In this document: one piece after another, positions 1-9,009 of the stretch
Numbering within the stretch: position 1 is the stretch's first letter
Layout: each line of letters begins with the position of its first letter
NCBI RefSeq assembly: GCF_002499975.2
Contig: NZ_CP052766.1
Coordinates: forward strand, 2,852,001-2,916,000
Direction of reading: 5' to 3'
DNA from: Alteromonas pelagimontana
Lineage (GTDB): Bacteria; Pseudomonadota; Gammaproteobacteria; Enterobacterales; Alteromonadaceae
DNA: 64,000 bases
Notes under the pieces: model-generated
Database searches by the model: none
Seen by the model: only the letters and a program-made list of their open reading frames with translations
Told to the model about the DNA's origin: nothing
Position numbers and translations under genes: made by a program

Positions 1-879
1 CAAATCGACTATTTCAATCGGTTTAATGAGCGTGCAGATATTTTTAACAACCACCTAAAAGCGCTGGTGCCATTATTTAAGGAATTTTCCTTACCAGATA
101 AACGAGCCGGGGAGTTAGCGCAAGGCGTGCACGATTATCAGAAGCTGTTTCAGAAAGTCGTGCATTTACAGTTACAAATTGGCCTTAATACCGCTCATGG
201 GTTACAGGGGGAACTTGCTTCGGTTGAAGCCATGCTGAGTCGTGAATCTGCCTTTGCTTATGGAACACAACTGTATCAGCAGTTTGTGATAGCGCAGTTA
301 TCCATCCGCAACTTTCTGCTAACCAAAGATGCTTATTATCAGCAACAATTTGATGATGCCGTTAATCAAGCAAAAATGCCGCTGAGTGATACGTCCTCTT
401 CGGCAGCAAAGGCATTAGAAAATTACCGGCAAACCTTTGCAAAACTGGCGGATGCGACTACTGCAATGGGTATCACGCACCAGCAAGGGCTGACCGGCGA
501 TTTTCGCCGCCAGGCCCATCTAGTTGAGGCGCAACTTAACCAGTTGGATCAAGATCTTCAGCCGATGATTGAGTTACAGGAAAACCAGGTCAGGACTTAC
601 AGTATCTCTATTGCAGGACTGACATCTGTCACGCTAATCCTGCTTTTAATCAAAAGTTTCGCGACCTTTCATCGTGCATTTGCTAACTTTGTAATGTTCT
701 TTTACCGTTGTAAACGGCAGTATCAAAAAATCGATCCTCGACAACTGGGGTTCGCGGAGTTTAAATCGCTGGCAGAGCTGGCTAATGACATGGTGGAATC
801 CCGCCGGGATATCGAAAGAAAATTAGCCACCGCGGAAGCCAGGCTGGAAGAATCTACTCACGTTAATCCTACACAGTGA
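1..879 (+). CDS. HBM-type membrane sensor protein, 5' end outside the window
   Basis: The reading frame is open from base 1, so the true start lies upstream; the first in-window start-like codon (GTG at 67) is probably internal. The protein is almost all helical. It carries two repeats resembling the helical bimodular (HBM) periplasmic sensor domain of chemoreceptors and kinases, each with a GL-x-G core (IGLNTAHGLQGEL and a second GLTGDFRRQ). One transmembrane helix follows (TSVTLILLLIKSF), then a short HAMP-like cytoplasmic coiled coil ending at a TGA. No methyl-accepting, kinase, GGDEF or EAL domain follows, which is odd for an HBM receptor. The IS element begins 20 bp after the stop and does not interrupt the frame. 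The family assignment comes from motif resemblance only; signalling partner and ligand are unknown. Confidence 0.6.
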   Translation, partial: QIDYFNRFNERADIFNNHLKALVPLFKEFSLPDKRAGELAQGVHDYQKLFQKVVHLQLQIGLNTAHGLQGELASVEAMLSRESAFAYGTQLYQQFVIAQLSIRNFLLTKDAYYQQQFDDAVNQAKMPLSDTSSSAAKALENYRQTFAKLADATTAMGITHQQGLTGDFRRQAHLVEAQLNQLDQDLQPMIELQENQVRTYSISIAGLTSVTLILLLIKSFATFHRAFANFVMFFYRCKRQYQKIDPRQLGFAEFKSLAELANDMVESRRDIERKLATAEARLEESTHVNPTQ

Positions 880-888
880 TTAATACTA

Positions 889-898
889 ATTCGCCGTA
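889..898. repeat. Left copy of the IS target-site duplication
   Basis: The 10-bp sequence attcgccgta directly abuts the left inverted repeat and recurs directly after the right inverted repeat at 2148-2157. ISAs1-family elements are known to duplicate 8-10 bp of target. Confidence 0.9.
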
Positions 899-918
899 CA
901 GGGCAAGATCACGAACAT
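899..918 (+). repeat. IS left terminal inverted repeat
   Basis: cagggcaagatcacgaacat; it matches the reverse complement of 2128-2147 at 16 of 20 positions, including the first 10. Confidence 0.85.
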
Positions 919-1005
919 AAATTAACCAGCTGATTTAGCAGATAAAATTATAACTGGACGAGTTATAGTGTCTGTGATCTTATACTCTCTTTTGCGGAGA
1001 GAGTC

Positions 1006-2127
1006 ATGGAAACAGGTGCATTTGAGCAGTTTTTTGGGGAATTAGAAGACCCTCGCCAGTCGGCCAAGGTAGCGCATTTATTTACTGATATTTTATTCCT
1101 GGTGGTATGCGCATCCATTGCCGGAGCCAAGGGATGGGAAGATATCGAAGACTTTGGTGACTTGCATTTTAATTGGTTCACAGGCAAAGGATTATTCAAG
1201 AATGGCTTGCCAGTCCATGACACCATCGCTCGTGTGGTATCGCGAATAGATAGTGAGCAGTTCCAGCGTTGCTTTATTGGCTGGATGCCGTCAGTGGCAG
1301 AGCTATCCGAGGGACAGCTAATTGCTATTGATGGTAAACGTCTTTGCGGGTCTTACAACCGTGACGAGAGGCAATCAGCGATTCACATGGTGAATGCCTT
1401 TGCATCAGAAAATAACATGGTGTTGGGACAGATAAAAACGCAGAGTAAATCGAATGAAATAACAGCTATTCCGGCTTTACTTAGCCTGCTGGACATAGGA
1501 GGTTGTTTGATATCGATTGATGCAATGGGCTGTCAAACCGACATTGCAGGACAGATTATCGATAGCGGTGGTGATTATTTGCTGGCGCTAAAAGGGAATC
1601 AAAAAGAGCTTCATGATGCCGTACGCTATGCACTTACCGGTGTTGTTAATGAGGAAGTGATTTGCTTAGAAAAGAGTCACGGCCGCAAAGAAGCCAGAGC
1701 TTATCATGTTATGGAAGCCGCTACGTTAGCGGATACTTTCCCTGAATGGAAAGGTCTGAAAAGTATTGGCGTTGCGCTGGGCTATCGGCAGACGAAAAGT
1801 GGTAAAGAGTCGCTTGAGTATCGATACTACATCAGCTCAGCCACGTTAACGAAAGCCCGCTTTGCCAAGGAGGTACGCAGTCACTGGGCTGTTGAAAATA
1901 GCCTCCACTGGGTTCTTGATGTGTCAATGAAGGAAGACCAATGCCGGATATATCGAGGAAATGCCGCTGAGGTATTGTCTGGGGCGAGGAAGATTGCATT
2001 GAACATGCTGCGCGCAGAAACGAGCAGAAAAGTTAGTATTCCGCGTAAGCAAAAGCGGGCGCATGGCAGCACTGATTATCTGGAACAGGTGTTAGCAGCG
2101 GGCTTGACCACATTGGGTGATATTTAA
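1006..2127 (+). CDS. ISAs1-family transposase
   Basis: This 373-residue DDE transposase of the ISAs1 / H-repeat-associated family catalyses cut-and-paste movement of the surrounding element. The N-terminal DUF4277-like segment (EDPRQSAKVAHLFTDILFL) is followed by an RNase H-like core. The probable catalytic triad is D109 (AIDGKR), D172 (SIDAMGCQ) and E297 (HWAVENSLHWVLDV), the last being the family hallmark, and the arginine-rich GNAAE helix follows. Length is normal for the family and no frameshift is seen. The gene fills the element, and its stop lies directly against the right inverted repeat. ATG 1006 is preceded by a purine-rich gcggagagagtc ribosome site. Confidence 0.95.
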   Translation: METGAFEQFFGELEDPRQSAKVAHLFTDILFLVVCASIAGAKGWEDIEDFGDLHFNWFTGKGLFKNGLPVHDTIARVVSRIDSEQFQRCFIGWMPSVAELSEGQLIAIDGKRLCGSYNRDERQSAIHMVNAFASENNMVLGQIKTQSKSNEITAIPALLSLLDIGGCLISIDAMGCQTDIAGQIIDSGGDYLLALKGNQKELHDAVRYALTGVVNEEVICLEKSHGRKEARAYHVMEAATLADTFPEWKGLKSIGVALGYRQTKSGKESLEYRYYISSATLTKARFAKEVRSHWAVENSLHWVLDVSMKEDQCRIYRGNAAEVLSGARKIALNMLRAETSRKVSIPRKQKRAHGSTDYLEQVLAAGLTTLGDI

Positions 2128-2147
2128 GCATTCATGCTCTTGCCCTG
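2128..2147 (-). repeat. IS right terminal inverted repeat
   Basis: On the minus strand it reads cagggcaagagcatgaatgc, the partner of the left repeat at 899-918. It begins immediately after the transposase stop codon. Confidence 0.85.
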
Positions 2148-2157
2148 ATTCGCCGTA
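2148..2157. repeat. Right copy of the IS target-site duplication
   Basis: attcgccgta, identical to 889-898. Confidence 0.9.
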
Positions 2158-2182
2158 GAGAGATGGATTCCTCTATCTCTGA

Positions 2183-2214
2183 GCTGATCACACATCAATA
2201 TGAATTGGTATAAC
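2183..2214 (+). repeat. Dispersed intergenic repeat, copy A
   Basis: The sequence gctgatcacacatcaa followed by an A/T-rich tail ending ttggtataac. Similar copies are at 54682-54713, 57514-57550 and 60441-60510. Here it lies 66 bp before the aldo/keto reductase start and just downstream of a small agagat/atctct hairpin. Confidence 0.55.
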
Positions 2215-2279
2215 AAAAAAATTTATGTCTCTTCGTGCAAAATATGCACAAGGCTCAAACGCTTATACAGGTGAAAAAT

Positions 2280-3332
2280 ATGCAATTTACCACGTTAGGT
2301 AGTAGTGGTTTACAGGTGTCGCAGGTTTGTCTGGGAACCATGACATGGGGAATTCAAAATACCCAACAGGATGCCGATGAGCAGCTTGCTTACGCACTGG
2401 ATGTCGGCGTTAACTTTATTGACACCGCGGAAATGTATCCGATTCCCCCGAATGCGCAAACTTATGCAGATACCGAACGTTTTATTGGCAACTGGCTGGG
2501 CCGGTATCCTGAAAAACGTCAGGATATTGTGCTGATGAGTAAGATTGCTGGCGGCGGTATTCAACATATTCGCAACGGCAGTGCTATTTCTGCTGCCACA
2601 ATTGATGTTGCTTTGGATGCCTCTCTTGAGCGATTGCAGACGGATTATCTTGATGTGTACCAATTGCATTGGCCTAACCGTACCTCTCCTCATTTTGGCA
2701 AACACTGGCCAGGTAAAACTGATCCCACAAAAGTCAATGTTGCCGAGGAAGTTGAGGGAATGCGCGATATTGCCTCAGCGCTGGGAAAAGCTATTAAAGA
2801 CGGGAAAATTCGCCACTGGGGACTTTCCGACGATACGCCTTGGGGAATTCATACATTCCTTTCGTTATGTAAGGAATTGGGAGTGCCAAAGCCCGTATCT
2901 ATTCAGAACGAATTCAGTTTACTGCACGCAAAAGACTGGCCTTATCTTATTGAAATGTGCCATTTCGAAGATATCGCCTATCTGCCGTGGTCGCCGCTGG
3001 CCACAGGCATGCTTTCCGGAAAATATCTGAATGACGCGCGCCCCAAAGAGTCCCGCTGGACATATGTTCAACGTCAGGGCTTGTTTCGCAACAAACCTCA
3101 GGGACACGAAGCAACACGACGTTATATGGAAATCGCCAAACGCGCAGGAATAACACCTTCGCAACTCGCGCTGGCATGGTGTCAGCAAGTACCGGGTGTG
3201 ACATCAACAATTATTGGAGCAACAACGCTGGATCAGCTAAAAGAAAATATTGCGGGTTTTGAAATTACCCTTGATGAACCTGTATTACGTCAGATTGAAG
3301 AAGTGCTACAGCTCTACCCGCTGGGCTTTTAA
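2280..3332 (+). CDS. tas: Aldo/keto reductase, Tas-like
   Basis: A 350-residue NADP(H)-dependent (beta/alpha)8-barrel oxidoreductase, close to the E. coli Tas type in length and in sequence (LGTMTWGIQNT, FIDTAEMYPIP). The aldo/keto reductase tetrad is visible: Asp and Tyr in FIDTAEMY, Lys in VLMSKIAG, His in YQLHWPNR. The C-terminal SSxxIIGATT-type nucleotide-binding segment appears as STIIGATTLDQLKENI. I chose ATG 2280 over an in-frame GTG at 2235 because an AGGTG ribosome site precedes it at good spacing and the protein then begins MQFTTLG as in the family. The physiological substrate is unknown. The gene is monocistronic and convergent with the amylase gene. Confidence 0.9.
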   Translation: MQFTTLGSSGLQVSQVCLGTMTWGIQNTQQDADEQLAYALDVGVNFIDTAEMYPIPPNAQTYADTERFIGNWLGRYPEKRQDIVLMSKIAGGGIQHIRNGSAISAATIDVALDASLERLQTDYLDVYQLHWPNRTSPHFGKHWPGKTDPTKVNVAEEVEGMRDIASALGKAIKDGKIRHWGLSDDTPWGIHTFLSLCKELGVPKPVSIQNEFSLLHAKDWPYLIEMCHFEDIAYLPWSPLATGMLSGKYLNDARPKESRWTYVQRQGLFRNKPQGHEATRRYMEIAKRAGITPSQLALAWCQQVPGVTSTIIGATTLDQLKENIAGFEITLDEPVLRQIEEVLQLYPLGF

Positions 3333-3354
3333 ATCCCTCGCTTTGCATATAGAG

Positions 3355-3389
3355 CCATTTGCGCCCGCAGTACTAACAGGCGCAAATGG
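3355..3389. terminator. Hairpin between convergent genes
   Basis: Perfect 11-bp arms, CCATTTGCGCC (3355-3365) and GGCGCAAATGG (3379-3389), lie between the 3' ends of the aldo/keto reductase and amylase genes. There is no strong U-tract, so bidirectional termination is inferred. Confidence 0.6.
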
Positions 3390-3399
3390 TTGGCTACTA

Positions 3400-5400
3400 C
3401 TATAAATCGGCTATTTGGGCTGCTCCTTGCCCGAAAACAAAGGTGTTAACTTTGCCACAATGGGCAAAATGGTTGGCAGTTTGATAGGGAGTATCTGATT
3501 GACTTACATCAGCTTCCCAGCCTTGGCCGTTTTGAATGTACGCTTTTATTTCAAACCAGCCGTTGGCCGTTTTGCTGCAGTCCATGTCTACATCCAGCAT
3601 CCAGTAATGCGCTCCCCAGGTATTTAATGGGGTAACACCATAACCGTCGGCGGCCACCGTTTTTTCGCCGCCCCAATCTGCTGGCCATACGTCGGTAGTC
3701 CAATCAAGCGCGCTACCTTCAGCATCACCGCTTTGATTAGCTTCAACACCGTACCAGTCTAAAAAAGTGTCGTTAGCTTTCCAGGGAGATGTGGTAGTAT
3801 TTTTAAAATTATTGTGACGAATTGGAATCGCGCAGCTCATATTGCTCTGTGTGCAGGTGCGCCCCAGGTTCGCGGCCGCATAAGCATGGTCAATGCCGCC
3901 ACGTACAAACATATTCTGACCTGACTGTGTTTGCGCCTGCACAAAGACTACCGTACGTTGCCAGTCGCCATCGGTGCTGGGCTGGCTGCCGATTCGGGCA
4001 TTATGATGAATCGCGACTGCTTCCCAGGCGCCAATACTGACATTTACCGAGCCGTTCTGGTCAACCGTAACAGTGCTGCCAGAACAAGAATTGCCGTCAC
4101 TACTCAATTCACCGCTTAACACGTTACAGTACACACCGGGTGCCATATCACTGTCCAGCGCCGCAGAGAGGGCATAATCTTCTTTGTTAATAGCGACGAA
4201 ACCTCTGTCACCGCGGCCAAAAGCAATTTGATTCCCCCCATTGGACCACCAGTTGGTGACTGAGAATACATCTGCAGTCTGGTTGCGAAAATCCATTGCG
4301 CCAGCAATATAAGACCAGCGGTGTTCGCACTTCCAGTTTTCAGCAAAGCATTCCAATACGCCATTGTTATGGACCGGAACAGAAGGCGCGCCCGCATCGG
4401 TATCACCGTAAAAGTCATAGCTCGACATTACCTTGGGATACCCATACGGATATGCCAGCATAAAGACATTAGCTAAATCGTACAGCCGACCATCTTCAAA
4501 GGTAATTACGTTACCCGCGCCACCGTGACCCCGTTGGTTGTCGTGATTGTCTACAAAGACCACAGCCTGATAGCTGGGCATAAATCCCCAGGCCTCACCA
4601 AAGTTGCTTAGCCACGCTAAGGAACCATTCCGAAAAGTGTTTCCCAGCTCTACAGAATATTTAAATTCAGTTACTAAGCCATTGCCGAAATATTCTGCGG
4701 CGCCGATGGCTTCACCGCCTTGATCAATGACTTCCTGAAAAACAAGCGGATCGCCGTTCACTTTATCTAAAATGCCAGCGATGTCAGATGCAGCCATGTG
4801 TTTAGAGGCATCTAAGCGGAATCCCGCCACCCCGATATTCACGAGATCGTTCAGATAGTTTGCTATAGTGCTTTGAACATATTCGCTCGCCGTATTTAAA
4901 TCAGCCAGACCCACCAGCTCGCAATTTTGTACCTCCCAACGATTTGTATAATCTACAACCTCGCAGGTAGAATGAAAGTCCTGGGGCGAATAAATAGGAT
5001 ACTGTTTATTGGCAAAAGTATTGCCTGACGTACCGGTGCCGCTGCCAGCCGCCATGTGATTAACTACGGCATCAACATAGATATCGACGCCGGCAGCGTC
5101 GCAACGCTCAACCATATCAACGAATTGAGCCCGATTGCCGCCGCGGCTATTTAATACATAGCTGACCGGCTGATAGCGAGCCCACCATTGGGGAACATTC
5201 AGGTGTTCATTAGGAGGCGATACCTGAACGGCAGCGTAACCCTTTGGTCCTAAGTAAGTTTCACATTCTGTTGCTACATCTTGCCAGTTCCATTCAAATA
5301 AATGAACGAAGGTAGTGGGCGCAGCAACGGCAGCAGAGTTGAGGTTAACGGCCGCCAAAGCAACAGCAGAAGCAACAGTAAGGTGGTGTCGAAAAAGCAT
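3400..5400 (-). CDS. amyA: Secreted chloride-dependent alpha-amylase (GH13) with C-terminal extension
   Basis: A 666-residue precursor that hydrolyses internal alpha-1,4 bonds of starch and glycogen outside the cell. A signal peptide of about 26 residues precedes [17 protein letters not shown], nearly the mature start of the Pseudoalteromonas haloplanktis enzyme. The catalytic residues are D197 (FRLDASKH), E223 (FQEVIDQGG) and D287 ([10 protein letters not shown]). Probable chloride ligands are R195, N285 and the Lys in YGYPKVMSS. About 190 residues follow the catalytic part (from roughly 475). They are cysteine-containing and resemble the C-terminal propeptide of the P. haloplanktis precursor rather than a known starch-binding module. 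ATG 5400 has a GGAGAG site 6 nt upstream. The gene is monocistronic, with a porin gene upstream on the same strand. Confidence 0.95.
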   Translation of the reverse strand: MLFRHHLTVASAVALAAVNLNSAAVAAPTTFVHLFEWNWQDVATECETYLGPKGYAAVQVSPPNEHLNVPQWWARYQPVSYVLNSRGGNRAQFVDMVERCDAAGVDIYVDAVVNHMAAGSGTGTSGNTFANKQYPIYSPQDFHSTCEVVDYTNRWEVQNCELVGLADLNTASEYVQSTIANYLNDLVNIGVAGFRLDASKHMAASDIAGILDKVNGDPLVFQEVIDQGGEAIGAAEYFGNGLVTEFKYSVELGNTFRNGSLAWLSNFGEAWGFMPSYQAVVFVDNHDNQRGHGGAGNVITFEDGRLYDLANVFMLAYPYGYPKVMSSYDFYGDTDAGAPSVPVHNNGVLECFAENWKCEHRWSYIAGAMDFRNQTADVFSVTNWWSNGGNQIAFGRGDRGFVAINKEDYALSAALDSDMAPGVYCNVLSGELSSDGNSCSGSTVTVDQNGSVNVSIGAWEAVAIHHNARIGSQPSTDGDWQRTVVFVQAQTQSGQNMFVRGGIDHAYAAANLGRTCTQSNMSCAIPIRHNNFKNTTTSPWKANDTFLDWYGVEANQSGDAEGSALDWTTDVWPADWGGEKTVAADGYGVTPLNTWGAHYWMLDVDMDCSKTANGWFEIKAYIQNGQGWEADVSQSDTPYQTANHFAHCGKVNTFVFGQGAAQIADL

Positions 5401-5586
5401 AGTGTCTCTCCGTGAGTGGTAACTGAAATGTCAGGCTCAGATTTCACCATCGCCAGCAACTGTTGTTCATTCATCTCAGGGTGTAAACGCGAACTGAAAA
5501 TGGAAAGAACCCGACTGGAGGTAACACTAGGTGGTTAACGTAAAATTAACAAAATGAATACGTATGTAAGAAATTTTACTAATTGC

Positions 5587-5617
5587 AGAAAAAAGCCCCG
5601 TCTATCAACAGGGCTTT
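5587..5617 (-). terminator. Rho-independent terminator of the DcaP-like porin gene
   Basis: Read on the minus strand, the arms AAAGCCC (5617-5611) and GGGCTTT (5598-5592) are followed by a run of T. It lies about 20 bp after the porin stop codon. Confidence 0.8.
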
Positions 5618-5639
5618 GGTAGGCGGCTTCTAAGTGTTT

Positions 5640-6809
5640 TTAAAATACATATGTAGCGGAGAACTGAAAGCGGTTCATATCGCCTTCTATGCCAGCTTCA
5701 ATTTCTCGTTTTGCAAACGCGTACTCGCCTCCAAAAGTAAGCGATTTTGTAGGGGAATAGAGCAAATTAGCTCGTGCACTAAGGGTGCTCTCAGTCGCCG
5801 TTAAACCTGTCAGTTCAGTATCGTTATCAGCTTCTAAGGCGGCAAACATAAAGTTACTGCGCATCTTTTCGTTCCACAGATGACGATACGCCAGCGTATA
5901 ACCGTAAGAATCAATCGCTTCCAGATCCCCGTCCGCGGTAATCACAGCGCTATTGATCGCATTTAAAGCAGTATATCGGCCTATACCTGAACCTGCATTA
6001 AAGAGTACGCGAATATCGTCACCGTTAGCTAGATTGTATTTGCTGGAAATTGCCAGCCCGTAACTGGTTTCATCTGCATCAACATCTACGCCGTCATCAT
6101 AGGACAACTGACGAACTAATCCTGCTATTTTTACGTGTCCCCAGTTTTGTTTAAATGTATACGCCGCAACAACATCCGGAACTGCATTATCGTCTGCCAC
6201 TATGCGACTTCCGCCTTGAAAGGGGGTGACTGTGGTCTCAGGGTTTTCCAAAGCGAGTTGCAGACCGCCATTTGTGTATCTTACCAGCGTCTGGCGTCCA
6301 AAAATGGTACCGTCTGTTACGCCAATGAAATCCAGCGACTCGGGTAGCGTGGCCACATCCATAAACGTGGTCCAGGTTTGCCCAATCAGCCAGTTTTTAT
6401 ACTGCAAATATGCGTGACGAATACGAGGATTGTAGGAGTTACTGACCCGTTCATCCCCGTCATTAGTAACAATAAAGTCTAACTCCAGAACGCCGGTGAT
6501 AGTGTCACCTTCTTCAGTAGGTGTGGTGGTGGCGAATCGGAAGCGGGATTGACGGGTGTGCGCATCAAACTGCGACCCCTCATCGTTTCCTCCCACTGGC
6601 GTGAGTGATGGAATATAAAAGTCGCGCCCAACGCTGCCCGAAGCAATGGTGCCGTCCGAGTAGTTACTCACCATTGCATCTGCTTTAATATAACCGGAGA
6701 AACTAACGTTGGTGCCTGCCAGCATGTCAGTTTGAGCCATAGAAACGCCGGACCAGCCCGCAACAGAAAGCGCAACGGCGAGGGTGGTTTTTTGGAGTGT
6801 GTTTTTCAT
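5640..6809 (-). CDS. DcaP-like trimeric outer-membrane porin
   Basis: A 389-residue outer-membrane protein with a signal peptide (MKNTLQKTTLAVALSVAGWSG... cut near SMAQ). The body alternates beta strands typical of a 16-stranded porin and ends in an aromatic residue (SATYVF), the usual Bam signal. The segments SFSGYIKADAM, TRQSRFRF, LELDF and IRHAYLQYKNWLIGQTWTTFMD match the DcaP-like family, which passes dicarboxylates and other small anions. I prefer ATG 6809 to the ATG at 6827 because GGA stands at workable spacing and the signal peptide then starts with Lys. It is divergent from acs, which suggests a shared control region and possibly uptake of organic acids. That link is inference. Confidence 0.85.
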   Translation of the reverse strand: MKNTLQKTTLAVALSVAGWSGVSMAQTDMLAGTNVSFSGYIKADAMVSNYSDGTIASGSVGRDFYIPSLTPVGGNDEGSQFDAHTRQSRFRFATTTPTEEGDTITGVLELDFIVTNDGDERVSNSYNPRIRHAYLQYKNWLIGQTWTTFMDVATLPESLDFIGVTDGTIFGRQTLVRYTNGGLQLALENPETTVTPFQGGSRIVADDNAVPDVVAAYTFKQNWGHVKIAGLVRQLSYDDGVDVDADETSYGLAISSKYNLANGDDIRVLFNAGSGIGRYTALNAINSAVITADGDLEAIDSYGYTLAYRHLWNEKMRSNFMFAALEADNDTELTGLTATESTLSARANLLYSPTKSLTFGGEYAFAKREIEAGIEGDMNRFQFSATYVF

Positions 6810-7049
6810 ATTTATATTCCGTCTCATGTTTCCAGGTAAAAATGTGTAAAAATAGAGTTAACCCTGAATAATTTGGCCGACATTCGCGAATTTGCAAATA
6901 AGCAGATGGTCTATTAGACGAAAGTCTTACCGGGTTGTTGAAGATGGCAATTCTGCTAAGACCAAAGTCTCATTTTGCTTTAAACAAGAAAAGCTACATT
7001 GTTTTAGTTAATTGTAGCATTTGAATTTTATAATCGGAGGCATTAGTTT
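6810..7049. promoter_or_regulatory. Divergent control region of the porin and acs genes
   Basis: About 240 bp of A/T-rich DNA between two divergent starts. It must hold promoters for both, and in relatives the CrbR-type regulator acts upstream of acs. I could not single out convincing -35/-10 pairs. Two similar aaagtct blocks occur on the plus strand (near 6920 and 6963) and could be operator half-sites. Confidence 0.35.
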
Positions 7050-8996
7050 ATGACTGCCAGTAAAACGTATCCTGTCCCAGAGGAAATAAAACGAAACACG
7101 CATTTGACCGACGCGCAGTATAGTCAGATGTATAAGCAGTCGGTAGAAAATCCCGCTGCTTTTTGGCAAGAGAGTGCGGCGACACTGGAATGGTATGCCA
7201 AACCAACAAAAATAAAGAATACAGATTTTGGTCCGGATACAGTTTCCATTAAATGGTTTGAAGATGGCGAACTCAATGCCAGCTACAATTGCATCGATCG
7301 GCATCTTGCAACAAAAGCAAAAAAAACCGCCTTATATTGGGAGGGCGACTCTCCTGAAAATAGCGAAGAAATTACTTACCAGCAACTTCATTATGAAGTG
7401 TGCAAACTGGCTAATGGATTGAAAAATCTCGGTGTTGGTAAAGGTGATCGTGTAGCGATATACATGCCTATGGTTCCGCAAGCTGCGTACGCTATGCTCG
7501 CTTGTGCCAGGATTGGAGCCGTGCATTCTGTTATTTTTGGCGGGTTTTCGCCTAATGCCATTGCCGATCGTGTTAATGACAGCGCGACCAAAGTTATCAT
7601 TACCTGTGATGAAGGACGCCGTGCCGGACGTGCCGTTCCGCTGAAGAAAAATGTGGATAAAGCGCTTTCCAATGGCGCTTGTCCGTCGATTACCAATGTC
7701 ATTGTACATAAGTTAACTGGCGGTGACGTTACCTGGAACGAGGAAGTCGACGTAACGTGGGAAGATTTGGTAGAAGATTGTTCGGGGCAGTGTGAACCTG
7801 AGGTCATGAACGCCGAAGATCCTCTGTTTATTTTATACACATCTGGATCGACTGGCACACCTAAGGGTGTGGTGCATACCACAGGAGGCTATTTGTTGTA
7901 TGCTTCCATGACATTTAAATATACCTTTGATTATCGTCAGGACGATATCTACTGGTGTACGGCTGATGTCGGCTGGGTGACCGGACATAGCTACATGGTT
8001 TACGGGCCACTTGTAAATGGTGCGTCGCAGGTATTTTTTGAAGGCGTCCCCACCTATCCAGATGTCCGTAGGATAGCGCAGGTGGTTGAAAAGTATAAGG
8101 TGAACAGCCTGTACACTGCACCCACTGCTATTCGCGCCTTAATGGCCCATGGCGATAAGCCAGCAGAAGGGTGTAACTTATCGTCTTTGCGGATACTCGG
8201 CTCAGTCGGAGAGCCTATTAATCCAGAGGCATGGGAATGGTATCACCGTGTACTTGGAGAAGGGCGTTGTCCGATTGTGGATACATGGTGGCAAACAGAG
8301 ACAGGTGGCATAATGATCACACCGCTACCCGGCGCTACGGAGTTAAAACCCGGCTCAGCATCGAGGCCTTTTTTCGGAATACAGCCGGCTTTATTTGATC
8401 CTGAAGGGAAGGAGCTTGATGGTGCTGCTGAAGGTAACCTTGTTATCAAAGATAGCTGGCCAGGTCAGGCTCGCACAGTGTATGGCGATCATGAGCGTTT
8501 TAAAAGTACCTATTTCAGCGCGTACAAAGGGGCGTATTTTACCGGCGATGGCGCTCGTCGTGACGAAGACGGCTACTACTGGATTACAGGTCGTGTAGAT
8601 GATGTGTTAAACGTATCGGGTCACCGTTTAGGAACCGCAGAAATTGAGAGTGCACTGGTAGCGCATCCTAAAGTGGCGGAGGCGGCGGTGGTTGGATACC
8701 CGCACGATATTAAAGGGCAAGGTATTTATGTTTATGTTACGCCTATCGAAGGTGTGTCTCCGGATGAAGAGCTGGCGAAAGAGCTGAAGGCATGGGTGCG
8801 AGCTGAACTCAGCCCAATTGCCACGCCGGACAAAATCCAGTGGTCAAGGGGGCTTCCGAAAACACGCTCTGGTAAAATAATGCGCCGTATTTTAAGGAAG
8901 ATCGCAGCTAACGAGCATGATCAACTTGGCGATACATCAACATTGGCGGATCCCTCGGTTGTTGATACACTCGTTGAGGAGCGCTTAAACAAATAA
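7050..8996 (+). CDS. acs: Acetyl-CoA synthetase
   Basis: This 648-residue AMP-forming enzyme converts acetate, ATP and CoA to acetyl-CoA in the cytoplasm, the high-affinity route for acetate use. Visible motifs are the phosphate-binding loop [12 protein letters not shown], the CoA/acyl-pocket segment [25 protein letters not shown], the hinge [13 protein letters not shown], and the C-terminal [11 protein letters not shown]. The Lys of that last motif is the one acetylated in regulated Acs proteins. Length equals the family norm (about 650). The start is preceded by cggaggc. A LuxR-type regulator gene follows after 13 bp, suggesting co-transcription and acetate-switch control. Confidence 0.97.
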   Translation: MTASKTYPVPEEIKRNTHLTDAQYSQMYKQSVENPAAFWQESAATLEWYAKPTKIKNTDFGPDTVSIKWFEDGELNASYNCIDRHLATKAKKTALYWEGDSPENSEEITYQQLHYEVCKLANGLKNLGVGKGDRVAIYMPMVPQAAYAMLACARIGAVHSVIFGGFSPNAIADRVNDSATKVIITCDEGRRAGRAVPLKKNVDKALSNGACPSITNVIVHKLTGGDVTWNEEVDVTWEDLVEDCSGQCEPEVMNAEDPLFILYTSGSTGTPKGVVHTTGGYLLYASMTFKYTFDYRQDDIYWCTADVGWVTGHSYMVYGPLVNGASQVFFEGVPTYPDVRRIAQVVEKYKVNSLYTAPTAIRALMAHGDKPAEGCNLSSLRILGSVGEPINPEAWEWYHRVLGEGRCPIVDTWWQTETGGIMITPLPGATELKPGSASRPFFGIQPALFDPEGKELDGAAEGNLVIKDSWPGQARTVYGDHERFKSTYFSAYKGAYFTGDGARRDEDGYYWITGRVDDVLNVSGHRLGTAEIESALVAHPKVAEAAVVGYPHDIKGQGIYVYVTPIEGVSPDEELAKELKAWVRAELSPIATPDKIQWSRGLPKTRSGKIMRRILRKIAANEHDQLGDTSTLADPSVVDTLVEERLNK

Positions 8997-9009
8997 TCAC
9001 GGAAAGAAA

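Larger units (their letters stand above)
899..2147 (+). mobile_element. ISAs1-family insertion sequence, complete
   Basis: This is a 1249-bp element bounded by imperfect 20-bp terminal inverted repeats. The left end reads cagggcaagatcacgaacat (899-918); the right end, read on the minus strand from 2147, is cagggcaagagcatgaatgc. It holds one intact transposase gene and is flanked by identical 10-bp direct repeats. Intact ends, intact gene and an undecayed duplication all point to a fairly recent insertion. The target was intergenic: removing the element restores a short spacer between the sensor gene and the aldo/keto reductase gene. That spacer also holds one copy of the dispersed repeat described below. 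Confidence 0.93.

Noticed and set aside
963..1226. Antisense frame inside the IS transposase
   Set aside because: A shadow of the transposase gene, which is strongly supported by family motifs.
1..2160. Idea that the IS truncated the HBM sensor gene
   Set aside because: The stop codon precedes the target duplication by 9 bp, and restoring the empty site does not extend the frame.
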